Assembly (NCBI RefSeq): GCF_001426485.1
Contig: NZ_LMET01000001.1
Location: forward strand, 1,324,363 to 1,388,362
Origin: Aeromicrobium sp. Root472D3
GTDB taxonomy: Bacteria > Actinomycetota > Actinomycetes > Propionibacteriales > Nocardioidaceae
DNA: 64,000 nt
Reading direction: 5' to 3'
Positions 44,356-58,367 of this stretch are shown piece after piece. A program made the position numbers and the translations under genes. Position 1 is the stretch's first letter, and each line of letters opens with the position of its first letter. The notes beneath the pieces were generated by a model, which searched no databases, was not told the DNA's origin, and worked only from the letters and a program-made list of their open reading frames with translations.

Positions 44356-46170
44356 TCAGTCGGTGGCGTACTTGAGGCGGGTCGCGGCGCGCTCGGCGAT
44401 GTCCCTGAACGCCCCCTGCGAGATGTCGAAGTCACCGGCCGGCGTGAACGTCACCTGCGCCACGTCGGCGCCGCGCCGGACGATCGCGGTGCGGTAGTAG
44501 ACCTTCTTGCCGCCCTCGACCTCGAAGCCGACCCGCCACACCGTGCCGCTCGCGTCCTGCACCGAGACCTTGCGCTTCTGGTCGACCGTCGCCGACAGGA
44601 TGTCGTCGCTGCAGCCGTCGATGCGGCCCGAGACCTTCTTGACGAAGGCCTTGGCCTTGTCGACCGACGAGAACCGTGCCGCGGTCTCGGCGACGCCGAA
44701 CTCCGGCGGCAGCTCGGTGGCCTGGTAGAGGACGTACACGCGCGAGCCGGCCTTCGTGACGGACTTGCTGGTGTAGGTGGCCTTGTCGCACTGCGTCGCG
44801 GCGGGATTGGTCTGCGCCGGGAAGTCGGTGCCGGCCCACACCTTGTCGATCGCCGCGATCGGCGGGAGGTCGACGATGCCGAGGAACGACGGCGCCTCGG
44901 TGGTCGGCGGGGGATCGGACGGCAGCACCTCGATCGCGTCGGAGCACTCGCCGCCGCTGTCCTTGCAGACCTTGGCGACCGAGGCGTCGAGGGTCTTGGC
45001 GAACGACTCGATGCTGGGGCCCGCGGCACCGTCGACCTCGTGCACCAGGGTGCTCGTGATGGTGCCGGAGTGGCTGAAGCCGACCGTGAACGTCCGCTCG
45101 GGGGAGCGGTTCGAGCGCAGCGACAGGATCTGGAAGTCACCGAACGGACGCTTGACGGTGTACGACGCGACGAGCTGGGTGCGCGGGTGCTCGCAGTCGG
45201 AGTACCACTGGACGAGACGCTGGTACGCCTCAGTGGCGACCGCGTCGCTGCGCGAGACCTCGATCGCCTGCGCGACGCGGGCGTTGCCGAAGCCGTCGCC
45301 CGTGAACGTGCGCACGAAGACCTTGAGCGGGTCGGTGTCGGCGAACCGCTTGGTGGGGCACGTCGCGTAGGGCGTCGTGTTGGTGACGCTGTCGTCGGTG
45401 CTCTCGGTCGTCCACGTGCGCGAGGCGTCGAGCGTCGACAGCTGCCGGGGGGCCAGCAGGTTGCCGGCGTCGATCTTCTGCGCGTCGAGCACGACGTCGG
45501 GCCGCTCGGCACCGATCTTCTCGCGTCGCGGCAGGTCGGCGCCGGTGGCCAGGGCGTCGCCGTCGGTCGCGACGAGCCCGCCGCCGAAGATCAGGGCGAT
45601 GGCGGCCGCGACGAGCAGCACGGTGTTGCGCTGGCGCCCGCGTCGCGCGGCGGTGCGGACGTCGGCCGCGGGGGGCATGTCGAGCGCGTCGGTGGCCGAG
45701 GCGAGCCCGTGCATGCGGCGCTCGATCGCGTCGATGCCCTCGCCGAGCGTGGTCTCGAGCGACGCCAGCGCCGTCGTGACGTTCTCGATGCCCTCCTCGG
45801 CGGGCAGACCCACCTCGCGGGACGCCTCCTCGAGGTCGGTGTTGCCGAGCGTCATGAGCACGATCAGGCGACGGTCGTCGACCGGCAGGTCGTGCAGCGC
45901 GGTCAGCAGGGCCGTGTCGCCGTCCTCCTCGTGCCGGCGGCGCAGCGGGTGGGTGCCCCGGCTCAGCGACGTGAGCTTCCAGGCCTCGTCGCGGACGTAC
46001 GACAGCGGCCGGCGGTCGCGGATCTTGGACCAGTCGCGCCAGGCGCGGCGGTAGGCGTCGACGGTCGCCTCGAAGGCGACCTGGCGATCTCCGCACAGCG
46101 CGTACGTGACCTGCACCGCATCGGAGAAGGTCGAGGCGTAGAAGCTGTTGAACTCATCGACGCGAGTCAT
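44356..46170 (-). CDS. Sigma-70-like domain fused to a transmembrane segment and extracellular domain
   Basis: 604 aa from ATG 46170, with ggagg as ribosome-binding site. Residues 7-66 resemble sigma region 2 of SigE-type ECF factors (FYASTFSDAVQVTYALCGD, RRAWRDWSKIRDRRPLSYVR). Residues 86-136 resemble region 4 (LTALHDLPVDDRRLIVLMTL, then an HTH-like EEASREVGLPAEEG). A single membrane span lies at about 182-203. The 400-residue exterior is Ser/Thr/Asp-rich with at least five Cys and appears to contain a PknH-sensor-like repeat (from AIDKVWAGTDFPAQ). Sigma activity is uncertain, because residues in region 2 that bind RNA polymerase look weak. It might be a membrane-tethered sigma factor or a repurposed sensor. 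Confidence 0.75.
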   Translation of the reverse strand: MTRVDEFNSFYASTFSDAVQVTYALCGDRQVAFEATVDAYRRAWRDWSKIRDRRPLSYVRDEAWKLTSLSRGTHPLRRRHEEDGDTALLTALHDLPVDDRRLIVLMTLGNTDLEEASREVGLPAEEGIENVTTALASLETTLGEGIDAIERRMHGLASATDALDMPPAADVRTAARRGRQRNTVLLVAAAIALIFGGGLVATDGDALATGADLPRREKIGAERPDVVLDAQKIDAGNLLAPRQLSTLDASRTWTTESTDDSVTNTTPYATCPTKRFADTDPLKVFVRTFTGDGFGNARVAQAIEVSRSDAVATEAYQRLVQWYSDCEHPRTQLVASYTVKRPFGDFQILSLRSNRSPERTFTVGFSHSGTITSTLVHEVDGAAGPSIESFAKTLDASVAKVCKDSGGECSDAIEVLPSDPPPTTEAPSFLGIVDLPPIAAIDKVWAGTDFPAQTNPAATQCDKATYTSKSVTKAGSRVYVLYQATELPPEFGVAETAARFSSVDKAKAFVKKVSGRIDGCSDDILSATVDQKRKVSVQDASGTVWRVGFEVEGGKKVYYRTAIVRRGADVAQVTFTPAGDFDISQGAFRDIAERAATRLKYATD

Positions 46171-46237
46171 GTCCAGCCTCCTTCGACGTCCGGCGTGCCT
46201 GGGTGCAACGCAGCAACTCTACTGGGAGGATGAAGCG

Positions 46238-47452
46238 GTGCCCGCGCCCGTCGAGACCTCCTACCTGCGGCCGGCCTTCCTGACGGCGATCGTGGCCGCG
46301 ATCGTGTCGTGGGCCGTCGCGGCCGTCGTCGTGGTGGTGGCGAGCGGGACGTCGGGCCTGTCGGCCGGCCCGCTGGCCCGCACCGCGATCCGGACGTGGC
46401 TCGTGGCGCTCGGCTCGGGCATCGACGCCGGGCCGGTCTCGATCGGGCTGCTGCCGCTCGGCGGGACGGTCCTGTGCACCGCACTGGTCGCGCGCGCCGC
46501 CGTGTGGGTCGTGGCCGACCCGCTCGACGAGCTCGCGGCCTTCGCCGCCGCCTCGGCCGGCGCGTTCGGGGCCGTCGCCGCGATCGCCTCGGCCGCGACC
46601 AACGTCGGCGACGTGCACACGTCGATCGTCCGGTCGGCCGCGACGGGCTTCGTCGTCGGCGGCCTCGGCGCCGCGTGGGGGTCGGTCCAGCGGCACCACG
46701 ACGGCGAGCGGTGGTGGTTCACGGCCCCCGCCGAGGCCCGCACCGTCGTGCGCGCGGCCGTCCCGGGCCTGCTGACGGTGCTGGCCGCCGCGGCGGTGCT
46801 CGTGGTCGTCCTGCTCGTGACCAACGTCCGGCAGGCGGGCGACCTGTGGGCCCTGCTCGACCCGGGCTTCGGGGGCGGCATCGCGCTGGCGATCGGCTCG
46901 CTGCTGGCGGTCCCGACGCTGGTGCTCTGGACGGCGTCGGCGCTGGTCGGCCCCGGCTTCGCGATCGGCTCGGGGACGTCGGTCGACCTGACGGGCTCCC
47001 AGCTGGGCCAGGTGCCGGGCTTCCCGCTGCTGGCCGCGCTGCCGACGCCGGGCGAGTTCCCCGGGTGGGTCTTCGTGCTGGGCCTCGTGCCGCTGCTCGC
47101 CGGGATCGTCAGCGGGTGGCGGGTCGAGCCCGGCGAGCGCGAGGGCCTCGTGCCGCGCGTCGCGCTCGGCGCGGCGGCCGGTGCGCTCGCGGGCCTCGTG
47201 CTCGGCGTGCTGGTCGGCCTGTCGGGCGGCGCGATCGGTCCGGGACGTCTGACCGACGCCGGGCCGCCGCTGCTGACCCCGCTGCTGGTGGCCGTGCCCG
47301 TCATGGCGCTGGGCGGCGCACTGGGCGCGGTGCTCTCCCACTATCGTGGTGCCCGTGCCAACCGCCCCCCGGACACCAGCTCGCGTGGTCGTCCTCGTCT
47401 CTGGAAGCGGCACGAACCTGCAGGCGCTGATCGACGCGTCGGCGGCAGCTGA
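46238..47452 (+). CDS. DUF6350 family multi-span membrane protein
   Basis: 404 aa from GTG 46238, with gggagga as ribosome-binding site. About 10-12 membrane spans are visible, with little hydrophilic sequence, and a polar basic C-terminus (from [18 protein letters not shown]). The gene sits between sucCD and purN-purH as in other actinobacteria, where this DUF6350 family occurs; mycobacterial members have been linked to cell division (PerM). Its last 98 nt overlap the start of purN. Function here is inferred only from position and topology. Confidence 0.82.
   Translation: MPAPVETSYLRPAFLTAIVAAIVSWAVAAVVVVVASGTSGLSAGPLARTAIRTWLVALGSGIDAGPVSIGLLPLGGTVLCTALVARAAVWVVADPLDELAAFAAASAGAFGAVAAIASAATNVGDVHTSIVRSAATGFVVGGLGAAWGSVQRHHDGERWWFTAPAEARTVVRAAVPGLLTVLAAAAVLVVVLLVTNVRQAGDLWALLDPGFGGGIALAIGSLLAVPTLVLWTASALVGPGFAIGSGTSVDLTGSQLGQVPGFPLLAALPTPGEFPGWVFVLGLVPLLAGIVSGWRVEPGEREGLVPRVALGAAAGALAGLVLGVLVGLSGGAIGPGRLTDAGPPLLTPLLVAVPVMALGGALGAVLSHYRGARANRPPDTSSRGRPRLWKRHEPAGADRRVGGS
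47342..47347 (+). promoter_or_regulatory. purN -10 element inside the DUF6350 coding region
   Basis: TATCGT at 47342-47347 lies seven nt before GTG 47355 and so decides between three in-frame GTG codons. It implies that purN-purH have their own leaderless promoter despite overlapping the upstream gene. Confidence 0.6.
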
Positions 47453-48005
47453 CTACGGCGTCGAGATCGTCGCGGTCGGCGCCGACCGCGACGGCATCGA
47501 GGGGCTGGCGCGCGCCCGTCGGCACGACATCGAGACGTTCGTGCTGCGCACCGCCGACTTCGACGACCGGGCCGCCTGGGACGTCGCCCTCGCCGACCGG
47601 GTCGCGGCGTGCTCGCCCGACCTCGTGGTGCTGGCCGGGTTCATGAAGCTCACCGGACCGGCGTTCCTCGCGCTGTTCGGCGGACGCACGCTCAACACCC
47701 ACCCGGCACTGTCGCCGGCCTTCCCCGGCATGCACGGTCCCCGCGACGCGCTCGCGTACGGCGTCAAGGTCACCGGCGCGACCCTGTTCGTCGTCGACGA
47801 GGGCGTCGACACCGGCCCGATCGTCGCCCAGGTCGCCGTCCCGGTGCTCGACGACGACGACGAGTCGTCGCTGCACGAGCGCATCAAGACCAGCGAGCGC
47901 GCCATGCTGGTCGAGTGGGTCGGCACCCTGGCCCGCCACGACTTCCACCTCGACGACCGCGCCGTCCGGCTCGGCCCCGACGCCCACCGCACGACCTCTC
48001 CGTGA
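47355..48005 (+). CDS. purN: Phosphoribosylglycinamide formyltransferase
   Basis: 216 aa. GTG 47355 is chosen over in-frame GTGs at 47346 and 47349 because TATCGT (47342-47347) ends seven nt before it. It transfers a formyl group from 10-formyl-THF to GAR in purine synthesis. Motifs: [15 protein letters not shown] (phosphate binding), the catalytic Asn-His of [15 protein letters not shown], and [13 protein letters not shown] with the catalytic Asp. purH follows 10 nt after the stop. Confidence 0.96.
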   Translation: MPTAPRTPARVVVLVSGSGTNLQALIDASAAADYGVEIVAVGADRDGIEGLARARRHDIETFVLRTADFDDRAAWDVALADRVAACSPDLVVLAGFMKLTGPAFLALFGGRTLNTHPALSPAFPGMHGPRDALAYGVKVTGATLFVVDEGVDTGPIVAQVAVPVLDDDDESSLHERIKTSERAMLVEWVGTLARHDFHLDDRAVRLGPDAHRTTSP

Positions 48006-48015
48006 AGGAACCTGC

Positions 48016-49575
<1,560 letters not shown>

Positions 49576-49580
49576 CGCCC

Positions 49581-50507
49581 GTGAGCGCCCCCGCGCGGTC
49601 CACCGGCGCGAGACCCGGTGCGCTGGCGGGGGCGCTGCTCGTCGCGCTGTCGGCGGCGGCCTTCGGGTCGATGGCGATCTTCGGGGTGTGGGCGCAGGAG
49701 GACGGCGTCGACACCCCGGCGCTGATCTTCGTCCGCTTCGCGCTGGCGTCCGTCGTGCTGGTCGGCGTCATGCGCGCCCGCCGGTTCGCGCTGCCGCCGC
49801 TGCGCCGGTGCCTGCCGGTCGCCGCGATGGGCGGCATCGGCTACGTCGGGCAGTCGTACTGCTACTTCCTGGCCCTCGAGCACGCGCAGGCCAGTCTCGT
49901 GGCGCTGCTGCTGTACCTGTTCCCGGCGTTCGTGGCGGTGCTGGCGGCGGTGTTCCTGCGCGAGCACATCGGTCCGGTGACGGCGGCCGCGCTGGTGCTC
50001 GCGCTCGTCGGCTCGGCGCTCGTCGTCGGCGGGGGATCGGGGCGACCGCTCGGCATCGCGCTCGGCATCGGCGCCGCGGTGATCTACTCGGTCTACATCA
50101 CGGTCGGCTCGGTCGTGACGGACGGCATGGACGTCCTCGCGGTCTCGACGATCGTGTGCGTCGCGGCCGCCGTCGTGTGCGGTGGCGTCGTCGCGGTCCT
50201 CGCGGTCGCCGGACGTCCCGCGGCCTTCCCGTCGTCGGGGCGGGGGTGGGGCACGCTGGTGGCGATCGCGCTGGTGTGCACGGTCGTCGCGATCCTGGCG
50301 TTCTTCGGCGGCCTGGCGCTGCTCGGACCGACGTCGACGTCCGTGCTGTCGACGCTCGAGCCGGTCGTCACGGTCGGGCTGGCCACGTGGCTGCTGTCGG
50401 AGTCGCTGACGGGCCTGCAGGCCGTCGGGGGAGCGCTCGTCCTGGTGGCCGTGGTGTGGCTCGCGGTGACGCACCGTGCGCCGGTCGAGTCCGCGCCGCC
50501 GGTGTGA
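49581..50507 (+). CDS. EamA family (DMT) transporter
   Basis: 308 aa from GTG 49581, 5 nt after the purH stop. Ten membrane spans in two EamA repeats are visible (FGSMAIFGVWAQEDGVDTPA begins repeat 1; VIYSVYITVGSVV begins repeat 2, which ends STLEPVVTVGLATWLLSESL). Such proteins export metabolites or amino acids. Co-transcription with purNH suggests, but does not show, a purine-related export role. Confidence 0.9.
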   Translation: MSAPARSTGARPGALAGALLVALSAAAFGSMAIFGVWAQEDGVDTPALIFVRFALASVVLVGVMRARRFALPPLRRCLPVAAMGGIGYVGQSYCYFLALEHAQASLVALLLYLFPAFVAVLAAVFLREHIGPVTAAALVLALVGSALVVGGGSGRPLGIALGIGAAVIYSVYITVGSVVTDGMDVLAVSTIVCVAAAVVCGGVVAVLAVAGRPAAFPSSGRGWGTLVAIALVCTVVAILAFFGGLALLGPTSTSVLSTLEPVVTVGLATWLLSESLTGLQAVGGALVLVAVVWLAVTHRAPVESAPPV

Positions 50508-50528
50508 CCGGCGGGCGGTCGCTAGACG

Positions 50529-51065
50529 CTAGACGCCGAGGCCGTCGAGCACGCGGGCGCCGGGCAGGTCGGCCAGCGCCGCGCCCGGCACGACGAGCTT
50601 GGACCGGCGCAGCCCGCTGCCGATCACGACCCACGGCTGCTCCGTCACGGCACGGTCGACCAGGATCGGCCACGCCGCGGGCAGGCCCACCGGCGTGATG
50701 CCGCCGTGCTCCATGCCGCTCTCGCCGACGGCCCACTCCTGCGGGGCGAACGAGCACTTGCGGACGTCGAGGGTGCGCCGCACGAGCCCGTTGACGTCCG
50801 CGCGCGTGCTCGACAGCACGACGCAGGCCGCGGGGCGCTCGTCGGCGCCACGACGGCCCACGACCACGACGCAGTTGGCGCCCAGGTCGGCGTCGAGGTC
50901 GTACGCCGCGTTGAGGGCCTGGGTGTCGGCGAGGGCGGGATCGATCGCGACGACGAACGCCGACGCGGCCAGGTCGGGCAGCGTCGCCAGCAGGGCGGCC
51001 ACGGGAGGTGCCACCAGGTCGGCCCGGTAGGGCTCGAGCGGCAGGGTGCCGACCGTTGGCGTCAT
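50529..51065 (-). CDS. YbaK/EbsC family aminoacyl-tRNA deacylase-like protein
   Basis: 178 aa from ATG 51065, coupled to the TetR gene (ATGA). The YbaK core is present: NCVVVVGRRGADERPAACVV, then VRKCSFAPQEWA (with the conserved Lys) and MEHGGITPVGLP, ending in a conserved GSGLRRSKL segment. Family members hydrolyse mischarged Pro-tRNA (Cys or Ala). The specificity here is not predictable. Confidence 0.9.
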   Translation of the reverse strand: MTPTVGTLPLEPYRADLVAPPVAALLATLPDLAASAFVVAIDPALADTQALNAAYDLDADLGANCVVVVGRRGADERPAACVVLSSTRADVNGLVRRTLDVRKCSFAPQEWAVGESGMEHGGITPVGLPAAWPILVDRAVTEQPWVVIGSGLRRSKLVVPGAALADLPGARVLDGLGV

Positions 51066-51715
51066 GACGCGGGGACCGACGGCTGCAGCCCGGCGAGCGC
51101 CGACGTGACGGCGTCGGGACCGATCGCGTGACCGGCGACGAGGTTGCGGATCGACGCGCCGAGGAAGCGCGCCTCGGACTCCTCGGAGTAGACCCGTGAC
51201 TGGCGACGCAGCGCCGTGCCGGCGATCAGGGACGTGATGCCCGCCGCGACCTCGTCGGACTCGGACACGCCCATCCGTGACAGCACGACGGTGGCGAGCC
51301 GCTCGAGCGACCGCAGGGCCTCGCCCGCGACGTCCTGCAGCACCGGCTCGCGCGAGGCGGCCAGGAAGATCGACAGGTGCAGGGCCGCGACCTCGGGATC
51401 GCGCTGCGTGAAGATGCCCGAGATGTAGGCCGTCGCGTCGTCGAGGCTGATCCCCGCGCCGATGTCGATCGCCGCGAGGGCGTCGAGGTCCTTGGACCAC
51501 TGCGTGACGTGGGCGCCGAGCGCCTCGCGGATCAGCTCGTCGATCGACTCGAAGTAGTACGTCGTGGTGGCCGACGGCAGGCCGGCGCGCGCGGCGACGG
51601 CCCGGTGCGTGATGGCCCGGGCGCCCCCCTCGGCGAACAGCTCGATCGCGGCGGCGAGCAGCTCGCCGCGGCGCTGGCGGCTGCGCTCCTGCGTCAGCTG
51701 GGCGCGTGAGGTCAT
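51062..51715 (-). CDS. TetR/AcrR family transcriptional regulator
   Basis: 217 aa. An N-terminal HTH (RRGELLAAAIELFAEGGARAI, then AVAARAGLPSATTTYYFESI, residues 15-60) is followed by an all-helical ligand domain. The stop overlaps the YbaK start, so it is expressed with that gene. The start ATG at 51715 is the only good candidate. It is divergent from folD by 151 bp. Ligand unknown. Confidence 0.93.
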   Translation of the reverse strand: MTSRAQLTQERSRQRRGELLAAAIELFAEGGARAITHRAVAARAGLPSATTTYYFESIDELIREALGAHVTQWSKDLDALAAIDIGAGISLDDATAYISGIFTQRDPEVAALHLSIFLAASREPVLQDVAGEALRSLERLATVVLSRMGVSESDEVAAGITSLIAGTALRRQSRVYSEESEARFLGASIRNLVAGHAIGPDAVTSALAGLQPSVPAS

Positions 51716-51866
51716 CGGGGATCCTTCCGGGGCAGGGATCGGCGTACCGGGTCGTGCTCCCGAACGCTCCCGCCGGGACGAAGTCTATGAGGCCGCCCCC
51801 GGACGCCACGTGCCGCCGGGCGTCGCCCGACGACGTGCGGGCCCCGGGGCGTGAAACACTCGTCCC

Positions 51867-52718
51867 GTGACTGCGCAGATCCTCGACGGCAAGGCGGCCG
51901 CTGCCGCGATCAAGGGCGAGCTTCGCGAGCGGGTGACCGCCTTGCGCGAGCGGGGCATCGTCCCCGGGCTCGGCACGATCCTGGTCGGCAACGATCCCGG
52001 CAGCCAGTGGTACGTCGCGGGCAAGCACCGCGACTGCGCCGAGGTCGGCATCGAGTCCATCCGCGTCGACCTGCCCGAGACGGCGACGCAGGCCGAGGTC
52101 GAGGACGCGATCGACGGGCTCAACGCCGATCCGGCGTGCACGGGATACATCCTGCAGCTGCCCCTGCCCAAGGGCCTCGACGAGAACGCCGCGATCGGCC
52201 GGATCGACCCGCTCAAGGACGCCGACGGCCTGCACCCGACCAACCTGGGGTGGCTCGTGCTGGGTCGCGAGGCCCCGCTGCCCTGCACGCCGCGCGGCAT
52301 CATCGAGCTGCTGCGGCGCCACGACGTGCCGATCGCGGGACAGCACGTCGTCGTCGTGGGTCGCGGCATCACGGTCGGACGTCCGATGGGCCTCCTGCTG
52401 ACCCGGCGCAGCGAGAACGCCACCGTCACCCTGTGCCACACCGGCACGACCGATCTCGCCGCCGAGGTGCGCCGTGCCGACATCGTCGTGGCCGCCGCGG
52501 GTGTTCCCGGCATCATCTCGGCCGACATGGTCAAGCCGGGTGCCGCGCTCCTCGACGTCGGCGTCAGCCGCGACGAGAACGGCATCGTCGGCGACGTCGA
52601 CCCCGCCGCCCACGAGGTCGCGGGCTGGATCTCGCCCAACCCCGGCGGCGTGGGCCCCATGACCCGCGCCCTGCTGCTGGCCAACGTCGTCGACACCGCG
52701 GAGCGCCTGAACCCGTGA
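51867..52718 (+). CDS. folD: Methylenetetrahydrofolate dehydrogenase/cyclohydrolase
   Basis: 283 aa from GTG 51867; AACACT (51855-51860) is six nt upstream, a weak -10. It interconverts methylene- and 10-formyl-THF with NADP+, supplying the formyl groups used by PurN and PurH. Motifs: YVAGKHRDC with the catalytic Lys, the QLPLPKGLD segment, the [12 protein letters not shown] signature and the nucleotide-binding [16 protein letters not shown]. Its stop overlaps the DUF3017 start (GTGA). Confidence 0.96.
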   Translation: MTAQILDGKAAAAAIKGELRERVTALRERGIVPGLGTILVGNDPGSQWYVAGKHRDCAEVGIESIRVDLPETATQAEVEDAIDGLNADPACTGYILQLPLPKGLDENAAIGRIDPLKDADGLHPTNLGWLVLGREAPLPCTPRGIIELLRRHDVPIAGQHVVVVGRGITVGRPMGLLLTRRSENATVTLCHTGTTDLAAEVRRADIVVAAAGVPGIISADMVKPGAALLDVGVSRDENGIVGDVDPAAHEVAGWISPNPGGVGPMTRALLLANVVDTAERLNP

Positions 52719-52990
52719 GGGCACCGCGCAGCCGTGGGTCGCAGTTCTACCTGCTGCAGCTCGTCGCGGTCGTCGCGGGTCTCGCGCTCATCGCGCTGGG
52801 GCAGTGGCGCCTCGGCGTCGGCGGCATCGGGCTGGCCTTCGTCGCGGGAGCCCTGGCGCGCTCGGTCGTCCCGATCGACCACACCGGCATGCTGCGGGTG
52901 CGGGGCAAGGCCTTCGACATCGTGTGGATGACGACGCTGGGCGTGGCCCTGCTGGTGCTGCCCTTCCTGATCCCCAACCAGCCCGGCTGA
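52715..52990 (+). CDS. DUF3017 family small membrane protein
   Basis: 91 aa from GTG 52715, overlapping the folD stop by 4 nt. Three membrane spans (about residues 10-27, 33-48 and 69-86) and a polar loop with [12 protein letters not shown] match the actinobacterial DUF3017 family that commonly follows folD. Function unknown; it is translationally coupled to folD. A repeat array follows. Confidence 0.85.
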   Translation: MRAPRSRGSQFYLLQLVAVVAGLALIALGQWRLGVGGIGLAFVAGALARSVVPIDHTGMLRVRGKAFDIVWMTTLGVALLVLPFLIPNQPG

Positions 52991-52998
52991 CCCACCGG

Positions 52999-53151
52999 TC
53001 GCGAGTCACCCACGCCCGCTCGCGAGTCACGCACGCCCGCTCGCGAGTCACGCACGCCCGCCGACGAGTCACCGGCGGCGATCCGACAGTGACTCGTCGG
53101 TCGGCGTGGGTGACTCGTCGGCGGGCGTGGGCGACTCGTCGGCGATTCGGG

Positions 53152-53152
<1 letters not shown>
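52999..53152. repeat. Mirrored 21-bp tandem repeat array between convergent folD-DUF3017 and mdh
   Basis: Left arm: units at 52999-53019, 53020-53040 and 53041-53061 all begin tcgcgagtcac and continue (c/g)cacgcccgc; a fourth, diverged unit is 53062-53082. Right arm: 53090-53110, 53111-53131 and 53132-53152 begin (t/c)gactcgtcgg and are the inverted form. The whole can fold into one long, imperfect hairpin. Lying between converging genes, it is probably a bidirectional terminator grown by repeat expansion. It shares the gcgagt core with the elements at 28119 and 40706. Confidence 0.85.
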
Positions 53153-54633
<1,481 letters not shown>

Positions 54634-54637
<4 letters not shown>

Positions 54638-55506
54638 GCCGGCAGCCCGGCCCGGTCGACGGCGTGCTGCAGCCGGTCGAGCTCGTGGCGCACCACCTCG
54701 GCCGAGACGTCGGTGTCGCGCTCGAGCAGCACCGGGGGCCCGTCGGGGCCGAGGGTGTCGACGACGTGCGTCACGAGGTCGAGGACGTCGTCGGTCATGT
54801 CGTGGGCGTGGGTGTCCCAGTAGACCCCCTCCGGGTCGGTGAAGCCGCCCGCGACGTGCACGTACGCGACGTGGTCGAGGGGCATCCGGTCGAGCAGGTC
54901 GCGGGGATCGCCGCCCAGCGCCGAGCAGGTCGCGTGGAGGTTGGCGACGTCGAGCAGGAACAGGCAGCCCGTCGCGTCGGTCAGGGCCGTGAGGAGCTCG
55001 GCCTCGTCCATCGTGCTCTCGGGCCAGGCGAGGGTCGCGGCGATGTTCTCGAGCGCGAGCGGCACGGGCAGCCGGTCCTGCGCGGCGCGGACGTTGTCGA
55101 CCAGCACCGCGAGGGCGTCGGACGTGCGGGCCGCCGGCACGAGGTGGCCCGCCTCGAGGACGTCGGTGTGGACGTCGTCCGGCGCGGGCGCCCCGGCCCT
55201 GACGAAGGCGATGTGCTCGCTGACGAGCGGCGCCCCGAGGGCCCGCGCCAGCGACGCCAGGTGGTCGAGGCGTCCGGGGTCGGGCGCGTCGGCCCCCGCG
55301 AGCCCGAGGGTCACGCCGTGCGGGACGACCGTGAGCCCGGCCCGCACGGCCTCGGCCAGCGGCTTCGGCAGGGCACCGGGGGTCACGTTCTCGGCGACCA
55401 CCTCGGAGAACCGCATGCCCGACCGGGTGCGGGCGAGCAGCTCGTGCGCGATCGCCGGCCGCCAGCCGGCGCCCACCCCGAGGCCCGCGACGGGGGAGCG
55501 GGGCAT
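54634..55506 (-). CDS. DUF692 family multinuclear iron oxygenase (MNIO)
   Basis: 290 aa, the usual DUF692 length, with a TIM-barrel pattern. The metal-ligand pattern of MbnB/TglH/BufB-type enzymes is complete: His63 (VVPHGVTLGL), Glu97-His98 (VSEHIAF), Glu153-Asn154 (ALENIAATL), Asp186-Asn189-His191 (LLDVANLHA), His217 (YVHVAGG), Asp231/His233/His235 (DTHAHD) and Glu262-Asp264. Family members use two or three irons to oxidise Cys, Asp or the C-terminus of a peptide. The start overlaps the stop of an 88-aa Cys-rich membrane peptide (TGATG) and its stop overlaps the partner gene. The peptide is the obvious substrate candidate. Confidence 0.92.
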
Positions 55507-55772
55507 CAGCTTCCGCCGCCGCACCCGCCGCCCCCGCACGACGACCCGCCGCCGCACGACGACGACCCGCCACCGCAGGTGGGTCCCGCGTCGTGGCCGC
55601 CGCCGGAGGAGTCGCCGCCGAAGTAGGCAGCGCCTCCGCCGGTGGCCCCGTACCCGCCGGCGGAGCGGCGGCGCCTCGACGAGCGGGCCGACGTGTCGCG
55701 CGTGAAGAACGCGAACCACACCAGGCCGCCGAGGGCGAGCAGGGCGACGACGACGATCACGGTGATGCCCAT
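55506..55772 (-). CDS. Membrane peptide with Gly/Cys-rich tail, putative MNIO substrate
   Basis: 88 aa from ATG 55772, with ggagg five nt upstream. One membrane span at residues 3-23, an Arg-rich stretch (30-36), then a Gly/Ser/Tyr segment and a tail with Cys66, Cys73, Cys79 and Cys84 separated by Gly3-4 and Ser runs. It resembles, in miniature, the Gly/Cys-rich tails of TIGR04222-type membrane proteins found next to DUF692 genes. The TGATG junction couples it to the DUF692 gene. No protease or dedicated exporter is adjacent, so the modified tail may stay membrane-bound. Not a classical leader-core precursor. Confidence 0.8.
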   Translation of the reverse strand: MGITVIVVVALLALGGLVWFAFFTRDTSARSSRRRRSAGGYGATGGGAAYFGGDSSGGGHDAGPTCGGGSSSCGGGSSCGGGGCGGGS

Positions 55773-55824
55773 GGGAACCTCCAGAACGATGTGGCCCGGG
55801 TCCGTCGTCCTCGACGTGACGTGT

Positions 55825-55844
55825 GAGGTGGATCGTGCCACCTC
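55825..55844 (-). promoter_or_regulatory. Inverted repeat flanking a -10-like hexamer for the MNIO cassette
   Basis: On the minus strand gaggtgg, CACGAT and ccacctc are contiguous (55844-55825): a 7-bp inverted repeat exactly flanking a CACGAT hexamer, the same -10 variant used before other genes here. It lies 52 nt upstream of the peptide start. A repressor bound to it would cover the -10. Confidence 0.5.
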
Positions 55845-55904
55845 GCGGGCGTCCGTGGAAGGGGAACCGTCGCCGAGGGGACGGGAGCACACGTCCCCGG
55901 GTGA

Positions 55905-58208
<2,304 letters not shown>

Positions 58209-58215
58209 GACCGCC

Positions 58216-58249
58216 GCGAAGGCCCCGCTCCCGTCCGGGGGCGGGGCCT
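58216..58249 (+). terminator. icd terminator hairpin
   Basis: gaaggccccgc (58216-58226) pairs with gcggggccttc (58239-58249), 7 nt after the icd stop. Confidence 0.9.
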
Positions 58250-58367
58250 TCGTCCGTCCTGAAGTCAGGACTCGTCCCGCGTCATGATGGGCCGCCCGCG
58301 CTCTCTTCATCAAGGCCGGACGGATCGACGTGACCGCCGGCTCACGACTCGTGGACGAAGGTGGCCG

